Source of the DNA: an uncultured Fusobacterium sp.
GTDB lineage: Bacteria; Fusobacteriota; Fusobacteriia; Fusobacteriales; Fusobacteriaceae
Length of the DNA: 17,955 nt
Reading direction: 5' to 3'
Assembly: GCA_900542625.1 (NCBI GenBank)
Contig: UQOH01000041.1
Coordinates: forward strand, 1-17,955
Shown: piece after piece, positions 1 through 6,709 of the stretch
Layout of the letters: each line of letters starts with the position of its first letter
Numbering within the stretch: the stretch's first letter is position 1
Made by a program: the position numbers and the translations under genes
Notes under the pieces: model-generated
Seen by the model: the letters and a program-made list of their open reading frames with translations, nothing else
Databases searched by the model: none
Told to the model about the DNA's origin: nothing

Positions 1-744
1 TTAAAAGCTATGAGTGCTATGGGAGTTTATGGAATGAGCGTTATTACTGCTGTAACAGCTCAAAATACAATGGGAGTTTTCGGTGTTCAGGAAATTTCAA
101 AAGAGATAATAGAGCAACAGATAAAAGTAATATTTGAAGATATAGAGGTAGACAGCGTAAAAATAGGAATGCTGTCAAGCAGTGAGATTATAAGAACAAT
201 AGGAGATGCATTAAGAAAATATAATGCTAAAAATATTGTAATCGATCCTGTTATGGTATCAAAAAGCGAATACAAATTATTAAAAGATGAGGCTATCGAA
301 GAGCTTAAGAAATTTATTTCTTTAGGAGAGCTTGTTACTCCAAATATTCCTGAAGGAGAAATTTTAGCAGGAATGGAAATAAAAAATGAAGATGATATGG
401 TAGAAGCATCAAAAAGAATACAAAAACTTGGAGCAAAGAATGTTCTTATGAAGGGAGGACACAGATCAGATAACTGTACAGATGTTCTTCTTTTAGCAGA
501 CGGAAAAGTTGTAAAATTCCCTGGAGTAAGAATAGACACTAAAAATACTCATGGAACAGGATGCACTTTATCTTCAACAATAGCATCTCTTATTGGAAAA
601 GGATATTCTGTTGAAGAGGCAGTAAAACTTGGAAAAGAATATATTACAGAGACAATAAGAAATTCATTCCCAATAGGACATGGAGTTGGACCTGTGGGAC
701 ATTTTGTAGACTTATATAAGAAAGCAGGAGTCAAATATGAGTAA
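1..744 (+). CDS. thiD: Hydroxymethylpyrimidine(-phosphate) kinase ThiD, 5' truncated by the window
   Basis: The frame is open from base 1 (Leu-Lys-Ala before the first ATG at 10), so the gene starts outside the window; roughly 25 N-terminal residues are missing compared with the usual ~265-270. The family phosphorylates HMP and HMP-P in the cytoplasm to make the pyrimidine half of thiamin. Visible family signatures are YGMSVITAVTAQNT near the start, IDPVMVSKS, the VTPNIPEGEIL segment, LMKGGH, and the C-terminal anion-hole motif NTHGTGCTLSS. The stop overlaps the thiE start by 8 bp, which points to translational coupling in one thiD-thiE-thiM operon. A TPP riboswitch would be expected upstream of the operon but is not in this window. 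Identification is by motif recognition; confusion with pyridoxal kinase PdxK/ThiD paralogs is unlikely given the thiE/thiM neighbours. Confidence 0.95.
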   Translation, partial: LKAMSAMGVYGMSVITAVTAQNTMGVFGVQEISKEIIEQQIKVIFEDIEVDSVKIGMLSSSEIIRTIGDALRKYNAKNIVIDPVMVSKSEYKLLKDEAIEELKKFISLGELVTPNIPEGEILAGMEIKNEDDMVEASKRIQKLGAKNVLMKGGHRSDNCTDVLLLADGKVVKFPGVRIDTKNTHGTGCTLSSTIASLIGKGYSVEEAVKLGKEYITETIRNSFPIGHGVGPVGHFVDLYKKAGVKYE

Positions 745-1360
745 GATAGACTATTCATTATATCTTGTAACAGACAGAGATATTCTTAATGGAAGAGATT
801 TATGCAGGGCTGTTGAGGAAAGCATAAAAGGCGGAGCAACTCTTGTTCAGCTGAGAGAGAAATTTATAGATGATGAAAAATTTCTTGAAATAGCTAAGGA
901 ACTTCAGAAAGTAACAAAAAAATATAATATCCCTTTAATCATAAATGATAATGTGAAAATAGCAAAAATCATTGATGCAGAGGGAGTTCATATTGGGCAG
1001 AGTGACGAATCTCTTGAAGAGGCAAGAGCTGAGCTTGGTCCTGACAAAATAATAGGAGTTTCTGTTGGTTCAATAGAAGAGGCACAAAAAGCAGAGGCTG
1101 GCGGAGCAGATTATCTTGGAATAGGAACTGTATTTTTTACAGGGAGCAAAAAAGATATTAACGAGCCTTTAGGTCTTGAGAATCTTGAAAAAATAGCACA
1201 CAGTGTAAAAATACCAAGTGTGGCAATAGGAGGAATACATCTTGATAATGTAAAAGATGTAATGAAAACAGGTATAGACGGTGTGGCTGTCATATCTGAA
1301 ATCTTAGGAAAAGAAGATGTCAAGAAAGCATCAGAAGTTTTATTGTCTTTTATTAAATAA
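737..1360 (+). CDS. thiE: Thiamin-phosphate synthase ThiE
   Basis: A 207-residue TIM-barrel enzyme of normal length that joins HMP-PP and thiazole phosphate to give thiamin monophosphate. Family motifs run in the expected order: YLVTDRD at the N-terminus, TLVQLREK (pyrophosphate/HMP binding), LIINDN, GVHIGQSD, IIGVSVGS, DYLGIGTVFFTGSKKD, VAIGGIH and GIDGVAVISEI. The start ATG lies inside the end of thiD (8-bp overlap), so translation is probably coupled to it. It is followed 14 bp later by thiM with its own GGAGG site. The three genes form a compact salvage and condensation unit: two kinases plus the synthase. Nothing in the sequence looks damaged. Confidence 0.96.
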   Translation: MSKIDYSLYLVTDRDILNGRDLCRAVEESIKGGATLVQLREKFIDDEKFLEIAKELQKVTKKYNIPLIINDNVKIAKIIDAEGVHIGQSDESLEEARAELGPDKIIGVSVGSIEEAQKAEAGGADYLGIGTVFFTGSKKDINEPLGLENLEKIAHSVKIPSVAIGGIHLDNVKDVMKTGIDGVAVISEILGKEDVKKASEVLLSFIK

Positions 1361-1374
1361 AAGCGGAGGAAAAA

Positions 1375-2193
1375 ATGAATATAGAAAGAGAACAGCTTGG
1401 AAATGTAATATCAAATATCAGAGAGAAACAGCCTATAGTTTTTCAGATTACAAATACAGTTACTATAAATGACTGTGCAAATGTAACACTTGCTATCGGT
1501 GCATCTCCTTTAATGTCTTTTTGTGAAGATGAATTGGAAGATATCCTTTCTTTTGCATCATCACTTGTGATAAATATAGGAACAATGGATAAACAGATGA
1601 GAGAGATGGCTGTAAAAGCAGGGCAGACAGCAAACAGACTTGGAAAACCTGTTGTTTTAGATCCGGTTGGAGTTGGAGCAACAAAAGCAAGAAAAGCTCT
1701 TGTTGAAGATCTTTTAAAAAATGTTCAGTTTGCAGTAATCAAAGGAAACATGGCAGAAATAAAATCAATTTACGGAATTGAAAACACATCAAACAGAGGT
1801 GTGGATTCTGTTGAAGATTTGGAAAACGGAGACGAAATTGCAAAGGCTCTTGCAAAAAGATATGATACAGTAATTGCTGTAACAGGAAAGCAGGATGTAA
1901 TCAGCGACGGACACAGAGTTGCAAGAATAAACAACGGAACTCCTATTCTTGGAAAAGTAACAGGAACAGGGTGCATGACAGGAGCATTAATCGGTGCTGC
2001 ATGTGGAGCAAACAGAGATTATTTTTCAGCTGCAGCTGCAGCAGTTGCTATGATGGGAATTGCAGGGGAAAAAGCAGAAGAGCATTTTTCTGTTGGTGAC
2101 GGAAACGGAACTATCAGAATGGAGATATTAAACAGCATATTTAATATGAATGCAGAAAGATTTTTAGAAAGTGAAAATATAGAACTTTTTTAA
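1375..2193 (+). CDS. thiM: Hydroxyethylthiazole kinase ThiM
   Basis: A 272-residue ribokinase-fold enzyme of usual length that phosphorylates the thiazole alcohol for ThiE. Seen: NTVTINDCANVTLAIGASP near residues 27-45, LVINIGTM, VVLDPVGVGATKAR, the KGNMAEI segment, VTGKQDVISDG, and the C-terminal GKVTGTGCMTGALIGA motif, whose Cys is the conserved active-site cysteine of ThiM. The start ATG is preceded by AAGCGGAGGAAAA, a strong ribosome binding site. It is the last gene of the thiD-thiE-thiM operon. The presence of thiM beside thiD and the absence here of thiC or thiG suggests salvage of the two ring moieties, although biosynthetic genes could lie elsewhere. Confidence 0.96.
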   Translation: MNIEREQLGNVISNIREKQPIVFQITNTVTINDCANVTLAIGASPLMSFCEDELEDILSFASSLVINIGTMDKQMREMAVKAGQTANRLGKPVVLDPVGVGATKARKALVEDLLKNVQFAVIKGNMAEIKSIYGIENTSNRGVDSVEDLENGDEIAKALAKRYDTVIAVTGKQDVISDGHRVARINNGTPILGKVTGTGCMTGALIGAACGANRDYFSAAAAAVAMMGIAGEKAEEHFSVGDGNGTIRMEILNSIFNMNAERFLESENIELF

Positions 2194-2201
2194 ATTCTTG
2201 T

Positions 2202-2230
2202 TTTAGAAAAACATATCTTCATGTTATAAT
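2202..2230 (+). promoter_or_regulatory. Promoter of the aminotransferase/flavin-reductase pair
   Basis: TTTAGA (2202-2207), a 17-bp spacer and a perfect TATAAT (2225-2230) preceded by TG at 2222-2223, so an extended -10 box. It lies 54 bp before the aminotransferase start, just after thiM. The -35 matches consensus at only four of six positions, which the extended -10 would offset. No convincing terminator separates it from thiM, so some read-through from the thiamin operon is possible. Confidence 0.6.
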
Positions 2231-2283
2231 AAAAAAAGCAGACAACAAATTTTAAAATAAATTATCTAAAGGAGGAATAAGGT

Positions 2284-3492
2284 ATGCATTTATCAAAAAG
2301 AGCATTAGAAATGAATTACTCGCCAATTAGGAAATTGATTCCTCTGGCCGATGAAGCAAAAAAAAGAGGAATAAAAGTATATGCACTTAATATAGGGCAG
2401 CCAAATATAGTAACACCTGACACATTCTTTACAGGACTTCACAACTACAGTGAAAAAATTGTAAAATATTCTGATTCAAGAGGAATTGAAAAACTTATAG
2501 AAAGCTTTATAGAAAGCTATAAGAAAAACGACACTTTCTTCAACAAAGATGAAATTTTAATTACTCAAGGAGGAAGTGAGGCTATACTATTTACAATAAT
2601 GGCAATATGCAACGAAGGTGACAACATTCTTGTGCCTGAACCTTTCTATTCAAACTACAGCAGTTTCTGTCATTTTGCAGGAACAAAAATTATACCTATT
2701 GAAACAAAAATAGAAAATAATTTCCACTTGCCGTCAATGGAAGAGATAGAAAAATTAATTACTCCAAAAACAAGAGCAATTCTTCTTTCAAATCCTTCAA
2801 ACCCGACAGGTGTTGTGTATACTAAAGAAGAAGTATTAATGATAGGAGAGATTGCAAAGAAACACGATCTTTATATTTTAGCTGATGAAGTTTATAAGCA
2901 GTTTATCTATGATGATACTCCATATACTTCATTCACTCATATAAAAGAGCTTGAGGACAGAGTGGTACTGCTTGACAGTATATCAAAACACTACAGTGCA
3001 TGTGGTGCAAGAATAGGGCTTATTGCAAGTAAAAACAAAGAACTTATGGCAATGATTTTAAAATTCTGTCAGGCAAGACTTTGTGTATCAACAATAGAAC
3101 AGCACGCAGCTGCTAACCTTATTAATACAATGGAAAGCTATGTGGAAGACGTAAGAGAAAAATATAAAAACAGAAGAGATTTACTGTTTGCATATTTAGA
3201 CACTATGCCTGAAATCATATGTTCAAAACCTTCTGGTTCATTCTATGCTTTTGCAAAACTTCCTGTTGACAGTGCAGAGAAATTTGCAAAATGGCTTTTA
3301 ACAGAATATTCTTATGACAATCAGACTATTCTTATTGCTCCGGGACCAGGATTCTATCAGACAGAAGGAAAAGGAGAGCAGGAAGTAAGATTCTCATTCT
3401 GTACAAGTGTTGATGATATAGAAAACGCTATGATAGTTTTAAGAAGAGCATTAAAAGTATATAGAAAAAATGTAATGGGAATTGAAGAATAA
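2284..3492 (+). CDS. Pyridoxal-phosphate aminotransferase, class I/II
   Basis: A 402-residue fold-type I PLP aminotransferase of typical length, cytoplasmic (no signal peptide). The catalytic lysine is Lys235 in the segment LLDSISKHYSACGARIG, with Arg243 as the phosphate-binding arginine. The NPSNPTG motif is at 170-176, Asp201 and Tyr204 are in ADEVY, and the substrate carboxylate arginine is probably that in EVRFSFC near the C-terminus. The N-terminal LNIGQPN is typical of aspartate- or aromatic-type transaminases. Substrate specificity cannot be assigned from sequence. GGAGG at 2271-2275 precedes the ATG. The stop overlaps the next start in the form TAATG, so the flavin-reductase-like protein is very probably co-translated, although no metabolic link is obvious. 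Confidence 0.9.
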   Translation: MHLSKRALEMNYSPIRKLIPLADEAKKRGIKVYALNIGQPNIVTPDTFFTGLHNYSEKIVKYSDSRGIEKLIESFIESYKKNDTFFNKDEILITQGGSEAILFTIMAICNEGDNILVPEPFYSNYSSFCHFAGTKIIPIETKIENNFHLPSMEEIEKLITPKTRAILLSNPSNPTGVVYTKEEVLMIGEIAKKHDLYILADEVYKQFIYDDTPYTSFTHIKELEDRVVLLDSISKHYSACGARIGLIASKNKELMAMILKFCQARLCVSTIEQHAAANLINTMESYVEDVREKYKNRRDLLFAYLDTMPEIICSKPSGSFYAFAKLPVDSAEKFAKWLLTEYSYDNQTILIAPGPGFYQTEGKGEQEVRFSFCTSVDDIENAMIVLRRALKVYRKNVMGIEE

Positions 3493-4220
3493 TGGATAAA
3501 ATAAAAAAGGCTGATTTTAAAGGGAGCGTAATTCTTAATCCTGTTCCTGTTGTGCTTATCACAAGCAGAAACAAAGAGGGAAAAGATAATGTTTTCACTG
3601 TTGCATGGGTAGGGACAGTATGCACAAAGCCTCCTATGCTTTCAATATCAATAAGACCTGAAAGACTTTCTTATGAATATATAAAAGAAACAATGGAATT
3701 TACTGTAAATCTTCCTGCAAAGAGCATGGTAAAAGCAGTTGATTTCTGCGGAGTACGTTCCGGAAGAGTTGTGGACAAAATCAAAGAGATGGGATTTACA
3801 ATGGCAGAGGGAGAAAAAATCTCTGCGCCGTACATTGAAGAGTGTCCTGTAAATATTGAATGTCAGGTAAAACAGATAATTCCTTTGGGAACACATGATA
3901 TGTTTCTTGCTGAGGTAGTATCTTCTCATGTTAACGAAGACTTAATGGACGAAAACGGAAAAATTCATTTTGAATGGGCAGACCTTATTACATATTGTCA
4001 CGGGGAATATTTCCCAATGACTAAAAATGCAATAGGAAGTTTTGGATATTCAGTGATGAAAGAAAAAACAAAGGCAAGAAAAGCAGGAGAAAAGACAAAA
4101 GAGATCACTAAAAAAACAAAGTCTTTTGTAAAAAAAGCCTCTGATAAAAAAGAGGAAAATCATTCTAAAAACAAACCTAAAAAGAAAAGAACTTTTAGAA
4201 AAAATAAAGAAATAAAATAA
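3492..4220 (+). CDS. Flavin-reductase-like FMN-binding protein with a lysine-rich C-terminal tail
   Basis: Residues 1-188 match the flavin reductase / FMN-binding split-barrel family: NPVPVVLITSRN, VFTVAWVGTVCTKPPMLSISIRP (the FMN phosphate region), FTVNLP, and VDFCGVRSGR. Members bind FMN and act as NAD(P)H:flavin oxidoreductases or flavoredoxins; the exact role is unknown. Residues 190-242 form a tail with 24 Lys/Arg among 53, otherwise Glu, Thr, Ser, Asn and Ala, ending in KPKKKRTFRKNKEIK. The core family usually ends near the end of the barrel, so the tail is an addition, presumably disordered. It contains no frame disturbance. The ATG overlaps the aminotransferase stop by one base, and an intrinsic terminator follows the stop within 10 bp, closing this two-gene unit. 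Confidence 0.88.
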   Translation: MDKIKKADFKGSVILNPVPVVLITSRNKEGKDNVFTVAWVGTVCTKPPMLSISIRPERLSYEYIKETMEFTVNLPAKSMVKAVDFCGVRSGRVVDKIKEMGFTMAEGEKISAPYIEECPVNIECQVKQIIPLGTHDMFLAEVVSSHVNEDLMDENGKIHFEWADLITYCHGEYFPMTKNAIGSFGYSVMKEKTKARKAGEKTKEITKKTKSFVKKASDKKEENHSKNKPKKKRTFRKNKEIK

Positions 4221-4226
4221 TCTGAG

Positions 4227-4260
4227 GAGATTGTTACAATTGTAACAGTCTCTTTTTTTA
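4227..4260 (+). terminator. Intrinsic terminator after the flavin-reductase gene
   Basis: Stem GAGATTGTTAC / GTAACAGTCTC with a four-base AATT loop (one T-G wobble), followed at once by a run of seven T. It begins 7 bp after the stop codon. Confidence 0.92.
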
Positions 4261-4361
4261 TGATAAAAAATATAAATTTTTTACAAAACATTTACATATT
4301 TTGAATATTGTATTAACAGCCGTATTTTAAAATAATAAAAAAGTTTTACGGAGGCAGGAAA

Positions 4362-5033
4362 ATGTTTAAAAAAGTGTTAGTGTTAACAACAGTTTTATGT
4401 GCATTTGCATATGGGGAAAGTGCAGTAAACCATTCTAAAAATTTAGTTCCACAAGGAGAATATATATTAAAATCAGAAAAACATCTGGTAAATGATATAC
4501 CTGTATTTAATAAAGATAAAGAACTTAATATAATAATAGAGATTCCTGCAGGAACAAACGGGAAATGGGAAGTAAACAAAGAAACAGGAAATCTTGACTG
4601 GGAATTTAAAAAAGGTAAACCAAGAGTAGTTCAATATCTTCCATATGTTGGAAACTATGGAATGATACCTCAAACTCTTTCACCTGAGCAGGAAGGAGGA
4701 GACGGAGACCCTCTTGATGTTATTCTTTTAGGGGAAACAAGAGTAAGAGGAGAGGTTGCGAATGGTAAACTTATAGGTGTAATGCTTATGAAAGACCATG
4801 GAGAAACAGATGATAAATTATTAGCTGTTGCAGAGGGATCTGTATTTGAAGATGTAGAGTCTGTCAGTGAGCTTAAAGAAAAATATCCTGGAGTTTTAGA
4901 AATTCTTCAAACTTGGTTTACAAACTACAAAGGTCCTGGAGAAGATATGAAAATAGAGGGATTTTTAAATAAAAAAGAGGCAGAGAAAATTTTAAAAACT
5001 GCTGTACAGGATTATAAAAAATATTCTAAATAG
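4362..5033 (+). CDS. ppa: Family I inorganic pyrophosphatase with signal peptide (predicted exported)
   Basis: A 223-residue soluble family I pyrophosphatase (PPi to 2 Pi, Mg-dependent). Catalytic elements are complete: IIEIPAGTNGKWE at 58-70 (Glu60, Lys68), the YVGNYGMIPQT stretch at 95-105, the signature DGDPLDV at 114-120 with Asp114, Asp116 and Asp119, Asp145 and Asp150 in MKDHGETDDKLLAV, and a late Tyr-Lys pair in FTNYKGPGEDM. The first 18-20 residues, MFKKVLVLTTVLCAFAYG, are a signal peptide (Lys, hydrophobic core, small residues before Gly-Glu), and about 35 extra residues precede the catalytic core, so the mature enzyme should be periplasmic. The usual enzyme (~175 residues) is cytoplasmic. 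The start is fixed by GGAGG just upstream (4350-4354). Monocistronic: terminators lie on both sides. Confidence 0.92.
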   Translation: MFKKVLVLTTVLCAFAYGESAVNHSKNLVPQGEYILKSEKHLVNDIPVFNKDKELNIIIEIPAGTNGKWEVNKETGNLDWEFKKGKPRVVQYLPYVGNYGMIPQTLSPEQEGGDGDPLDVILLGETRVRGEVANGKLIGVMLMKDHGETDDKLLAVAEGSVFEDVESVSELKEKYPGVLEILQTWFTNYKGPGEDMKIEGFLNKKEAEKILKTAVQDYKKYSK

Positions 5034-5042
5034 AGATTAATC

Positions 5043-5096
5043 AAAATATCTGTTGTTAATTTTACGATTTGTATTATTAATACAGATATTTTTTTA
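5043..5096 (+). terminator. Intrinsic terminator after the pyrophosphatase gene
   Basis: Eleven-base stem AAAATATCTGT (5043-5053) / ACAGATATTTT (5082-5092) with a partly self-complementary loop (TTAAT copies), running into a T tract. It begins 10 bp after the stop. The A-run on the left arm means it could also work on the other strand. Confidence 0.75.
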
Positions 5097-5115
5097 TGCT
5101 GTGTTTCTTTATGGG

Positions 5116-5145
5116 TTGAATTAGTATACAGATTAGTGATAAAAT
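5116..5145 (+). promoter_or_regulatory. Promoter of the arabinose-5-phosphate isomerase gene
   Basis: TTGAAT (5116-5121), 18-bp spacer, TAAAAT (5140-5145) with TG two bases upstream (extended -10). It lies about 30 bp before the start codon and just after a terminator, so it is well placed as the only promoter. Confidence 0.65.
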
Positions 5146-5177
5146 ATAGTGTCTAATAAAATAATCGGGAGGCACAA

Positions 5178-6140
5178 ATGGATACTATAAAAATGGCAAA
5201 AGATTTGTTTGACTCAGAAATAAAAGAACTTCAAAGAGTGAGAGACAAAATAGATGAAAATATAGAAAAAGTTGTTGAGCTTATTCTTAATTCAAAGGGA
5301 AAAGTTGTAATAACAGGAATTGGAAAATCAGGGCTTATTGGTAAAAAAATAGCCTCAACTCTTGCATCAACAGGAACACATGCAATATTTATGAACTCAG
5401 CAGAGGGACTTCACGGAGATTTGGGAATGATATGTCCTGAAGATGTGGTTATAGGAATTTCAAACAGCGGAAACAGTGAAGAGGTTCTTTCTCTTCTTCC
5501 TTCAATAAAAAGAATAGGAGCATCACTTGTTGCAATGACAGGAAATGCAAACTCTCCTCTGGGAAGAGCAGCACAATATATTTTAAATATAGGAATAGAC
5601 AGAGAGGGGTGTCCTCTTAATCTTGCACCAATGTCTTCAGCAACATCAACTCTTGTAATGGGAGATGCTCTTGCAGCAATTCTTATTCAAAAAAGAAACT
5701 TCAAACCTGAAAATTTTGCAGTATATCATCCTGGAGGAACTCTTGGAAGAAGACTTCTTATGAAAGTTAAAGATGTAATGCACAGCGGAGATAAAATTCC
5801 TTTAGTTCCAGATGACTCTACAGTTGACGAGCTTATTCTTACAATGACAAAGAAAAGACTTGGAGCTGTGTGTGTAATGCACGAAGATAAAATGGTGGGA
5901 ATAATAACAGAGGGAGATTTGAGAAGAGCTCTTGCACACAAAGAAAAATTCTTTGCAATGAAAGCAGAGGATATAATGACTAAAAACTTCACTCAGGTTG
6001 AAGAGGACATTATGGCAATAGAAGCTTTAGATGTAATGGAAAACAGAGAGAGCCAGATATCAGTTCTTCCTGTAATGAAAGATGGACATTTAACAGGAAT
6101 TGTAAGAGTCCACGACCTTTTAAATGTAGTTGGAAGATAA
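5178..6140 (+). CDS. kdsD: D-arabinose-5-phosphate isomerase (KdsD/GutQ family)
   Basis: A 320-residue cytoplasmic isomerase that converts ribulose-5-phosphate to arabinose-5-phosphate, the precursor of Kdo in lipopolysaccharide. An N-terminal SIS sugar-phosphate domain covers about residues 35-185: VITGIGKSGLIGKKIASTLASTGT, the AEGLHGDLG segment, GISNSGNSEEV, and HPGGTLGR at its end. Two CBS domains follow (about 200-262 and 268-320). Length and domain order match E. coli KdsD and GutQ closely. No sugar-alcohol phosphotransferase genes adjoin it, which favours the KdsD role over GutQ, but sequence alone does not separate them. The gene stands alone with its own promoter and a GGGAGG ribosome binding site. 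It indicates a diderm organism making Kdo-containing LPS. Confidence 0.93.
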   Translation: MDTIKMAKDLFDSEIKELQRVRDKIDENIEKVVELILNSKGKVVITGIGKSGLIGKKIASTLASTGTHAIFMNSAEGLHGDLGMICPEDVVIGISNSGNSEEVLSLLPSIKRIGASLVAMTGNANSPLGRAAQYILNIGIDREGCPLNLAPMSSATSTLVMGDALAAILIQKRNFKPENFAVYHPGGTLGRRLLMKVKDVMHSGDKIPLVPDDSTVDELILTMTKKRLGAVCVMHEDKMVGIITEGDLRRALAHKEKFFAMKAEDIMTKNFTQVEEDIMAIEALDVMENRESQISVLPVMKDGHLTGIVRVHDLLNVVGR

Positions 6141-6172
6141 AAAAATTAATTTCTTATTAAAAAGATAAATAA

Positions 6173-6201
6173 TTGACAAACACAAAAAAGTTTTATATAC
6201 T
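6173..6201 (+). promoter_or_regulatory. Near-consensus sigma-70 promoter for the small CxxC protein
   Basis: A perfect TTGACA (6173-6178), exactly 17 bp, then TATACT (6196-6201), 43 bp before the start codon. It is the closest match to consensus in the window and suggests strong, mostly constitutive transcription of the 70-residue gene. Confidence 0.85.
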
Positions 6202-6244
6202 AATGATATAAAATAGAAAATTAATATTTAAGGAGTGATTATAG

Positions 6245-6457
6245 ATGGTAACTAAAGACAGCAACATTTTAGAAGCAGCAAGAAAATATCCAGTAATTGG
6301 AATGGTATTCAGAAAATACGGATTAGGATGTATCGGATGTATGGTAGCATCTGGAGAATCTTTAGGAGAAGGACTTGCAGCTCACGGATTAAACGCAGAC
6401 GCAATTATAGCTGAAATCAACATGCTTATTGAAGAGCAGGAAAAAGCAGCTAAATAG
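6245..6457 (+). CDS. DUF1858 / hybrid-cluster-associated redox disulfide small protein
   Basis: A 70-residue cytoplasmic protein. The sequence ILEAARKYPVIGMVFRKYGL followed by GCIGCMVASGESLGEGLAAHGL is typical of the DUF1858 (ScdA_N-like) domain, and the CxxC pair at Cys29/Cys32 is the hallmark of the subgroup often found with hybrid-cluster or redox proteins. The predicted fold is a small helical domain with a redox-active or metal-binding cysteine pair. Nothing in the flanking genes is a hybrid cluster protein. AAGGAG lies 12-14 bp before the ATG. It is monocistronic, between a near-consensus promoter and a strong terminator, so it is probably well expressed. Its biochemical function is not established here. 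Confidence 0.87.
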   Translation: MVTKDSNILEAARKYPVIGMVFRKYGLGCIGCMVASGESLGEGLAAHGLNADAIIAEINMLIEEQEKAAK

Positions 6458-6483
6458 TTTTATTTAGAAATTGAATAAAAAAC

Positions 6484-6528
6484 AAAAACTCTATGAAATT
6501 CATTAAATTGAATACATAGAGTTTTTTT
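6484..6528 (+). terminator. Intrinsic terminator after the DUF1858 gene
   Basis: Stem AAAAACTCTATG (6484-6495) / CATAGAGTTTTT (6515-6526), with a second small stem ATTCA/TGAAT inside the loop, and a T tract continuing to 6528. It begins 27 bp after the stop. Confidence 0.9.
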
Positions 6529-6552
6529 ATTTGAAAAAAATATAGAAATCTC

Positions 6553-6583
6553 TTGCGTTGAAGTTCACTCTAAGTGATATAGT
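6553..6583 (+). promoter_or_regulatory. MerR-type promoter upstream of the DUF3737 gene
   Basis: TTGCGT (6553-6558) and TATAGT (6578-6583) are separated by 19 bp, and the spacer carries an imperfect dyad, TTGAAGT-TC-ACTCTAA. A long spacer filled by an operator palindrome is the known architecture of MerR-family activated promoters (NmlR/AdhR/SoxR type). The element is nearly the same as that at 14101-14131: both share TTGC-TTG-AGT--ACTC-AAGTGATATA. No merR gene is present in the window, so the regulator is inferred. The dyad here differs at two of seven positions per arm, weaker than the second site. Confidence 0.75.
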
Positions 6584-6607
6584 ACCCATATAATAAAATT
6601 AATAAGA

Positions 6608-6629
6608 TACTTTTCAGGCATGAAAAGTA
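6608..6629. repeat. Perfect 9-bp inverted repeat in the DUF3737 leader
   Basis: TACTTTTCA (6608-6616) and TGAAAAGTA (6621-6629) with a GGCA loop. It lies between the MerR-type promoter and the LysR-type operator. No T tract follows, so it is not a classical terminator; it may be a protein-binding dyad or an RNA hairpin in the longer transcript. An outer pair AATAAGAT (6601-6608) / ATCTTATT (6650-6657) could enclose it and the LysR dyad in a three-way junction. Confidence 0.6.
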
Positions 6630-6673
6630 ATACAATATAAGTATTAGACATCTTATTTAAACAGAAATATAAT
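6630..6673 (+). promoter_or_regulatory. LysR-type operator and proximal promoter of the DUF3737 gene
   Basis: An ATAC-N7-GTAT dyad (6630-6644, containing T-N11-A at 6631-6643), whose right half runs into a -35-like TTAGAC (6644-6649); 18 bp later is a perfect TATAAT (6668-6673). The T-N11-A dyad is the classical LysR-family binding core. The same arrangement, with 20 of 22 bases identical from the dyad through GACAT and the same 38-bp distance to TATAAT, occurs at 8544-8587 before the CMD operon. The LysR gene lies between the two. Confidence 0.8.
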
Positions 6674-6709
6674 AAATAATAAGAATATTAATGCAAGGAA
6701 GTGAAAATT

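Noticed and set aside
2199..2213. Small hairpin TGTTTT-AGA-AAAACA just after thiM, considered as the thiamin operon terminator.
   Set aside because: Only A-T and a few G-C pairs, no following T tract, and it overlaps the promoter of the next gene.
3428..3929. Open frames of 65-93 codons on the minus strand opposite the aminotransferase end and the flavin-reductase gene.
   Set aside because: They lie wholly within well-supported plus-strand genes, have no family resemblance and no ribosome binding sites; low-GC shadow frames.
4280..4328. Possible promoter boxes for the pyrophosphatase (TTTACA repeats, TTGAAT with TATTTT at 16 bp).
   Set aside because: Several equally weak combinations in very AT-rich DNA; a promoter must exist here, but no one pair stands out.
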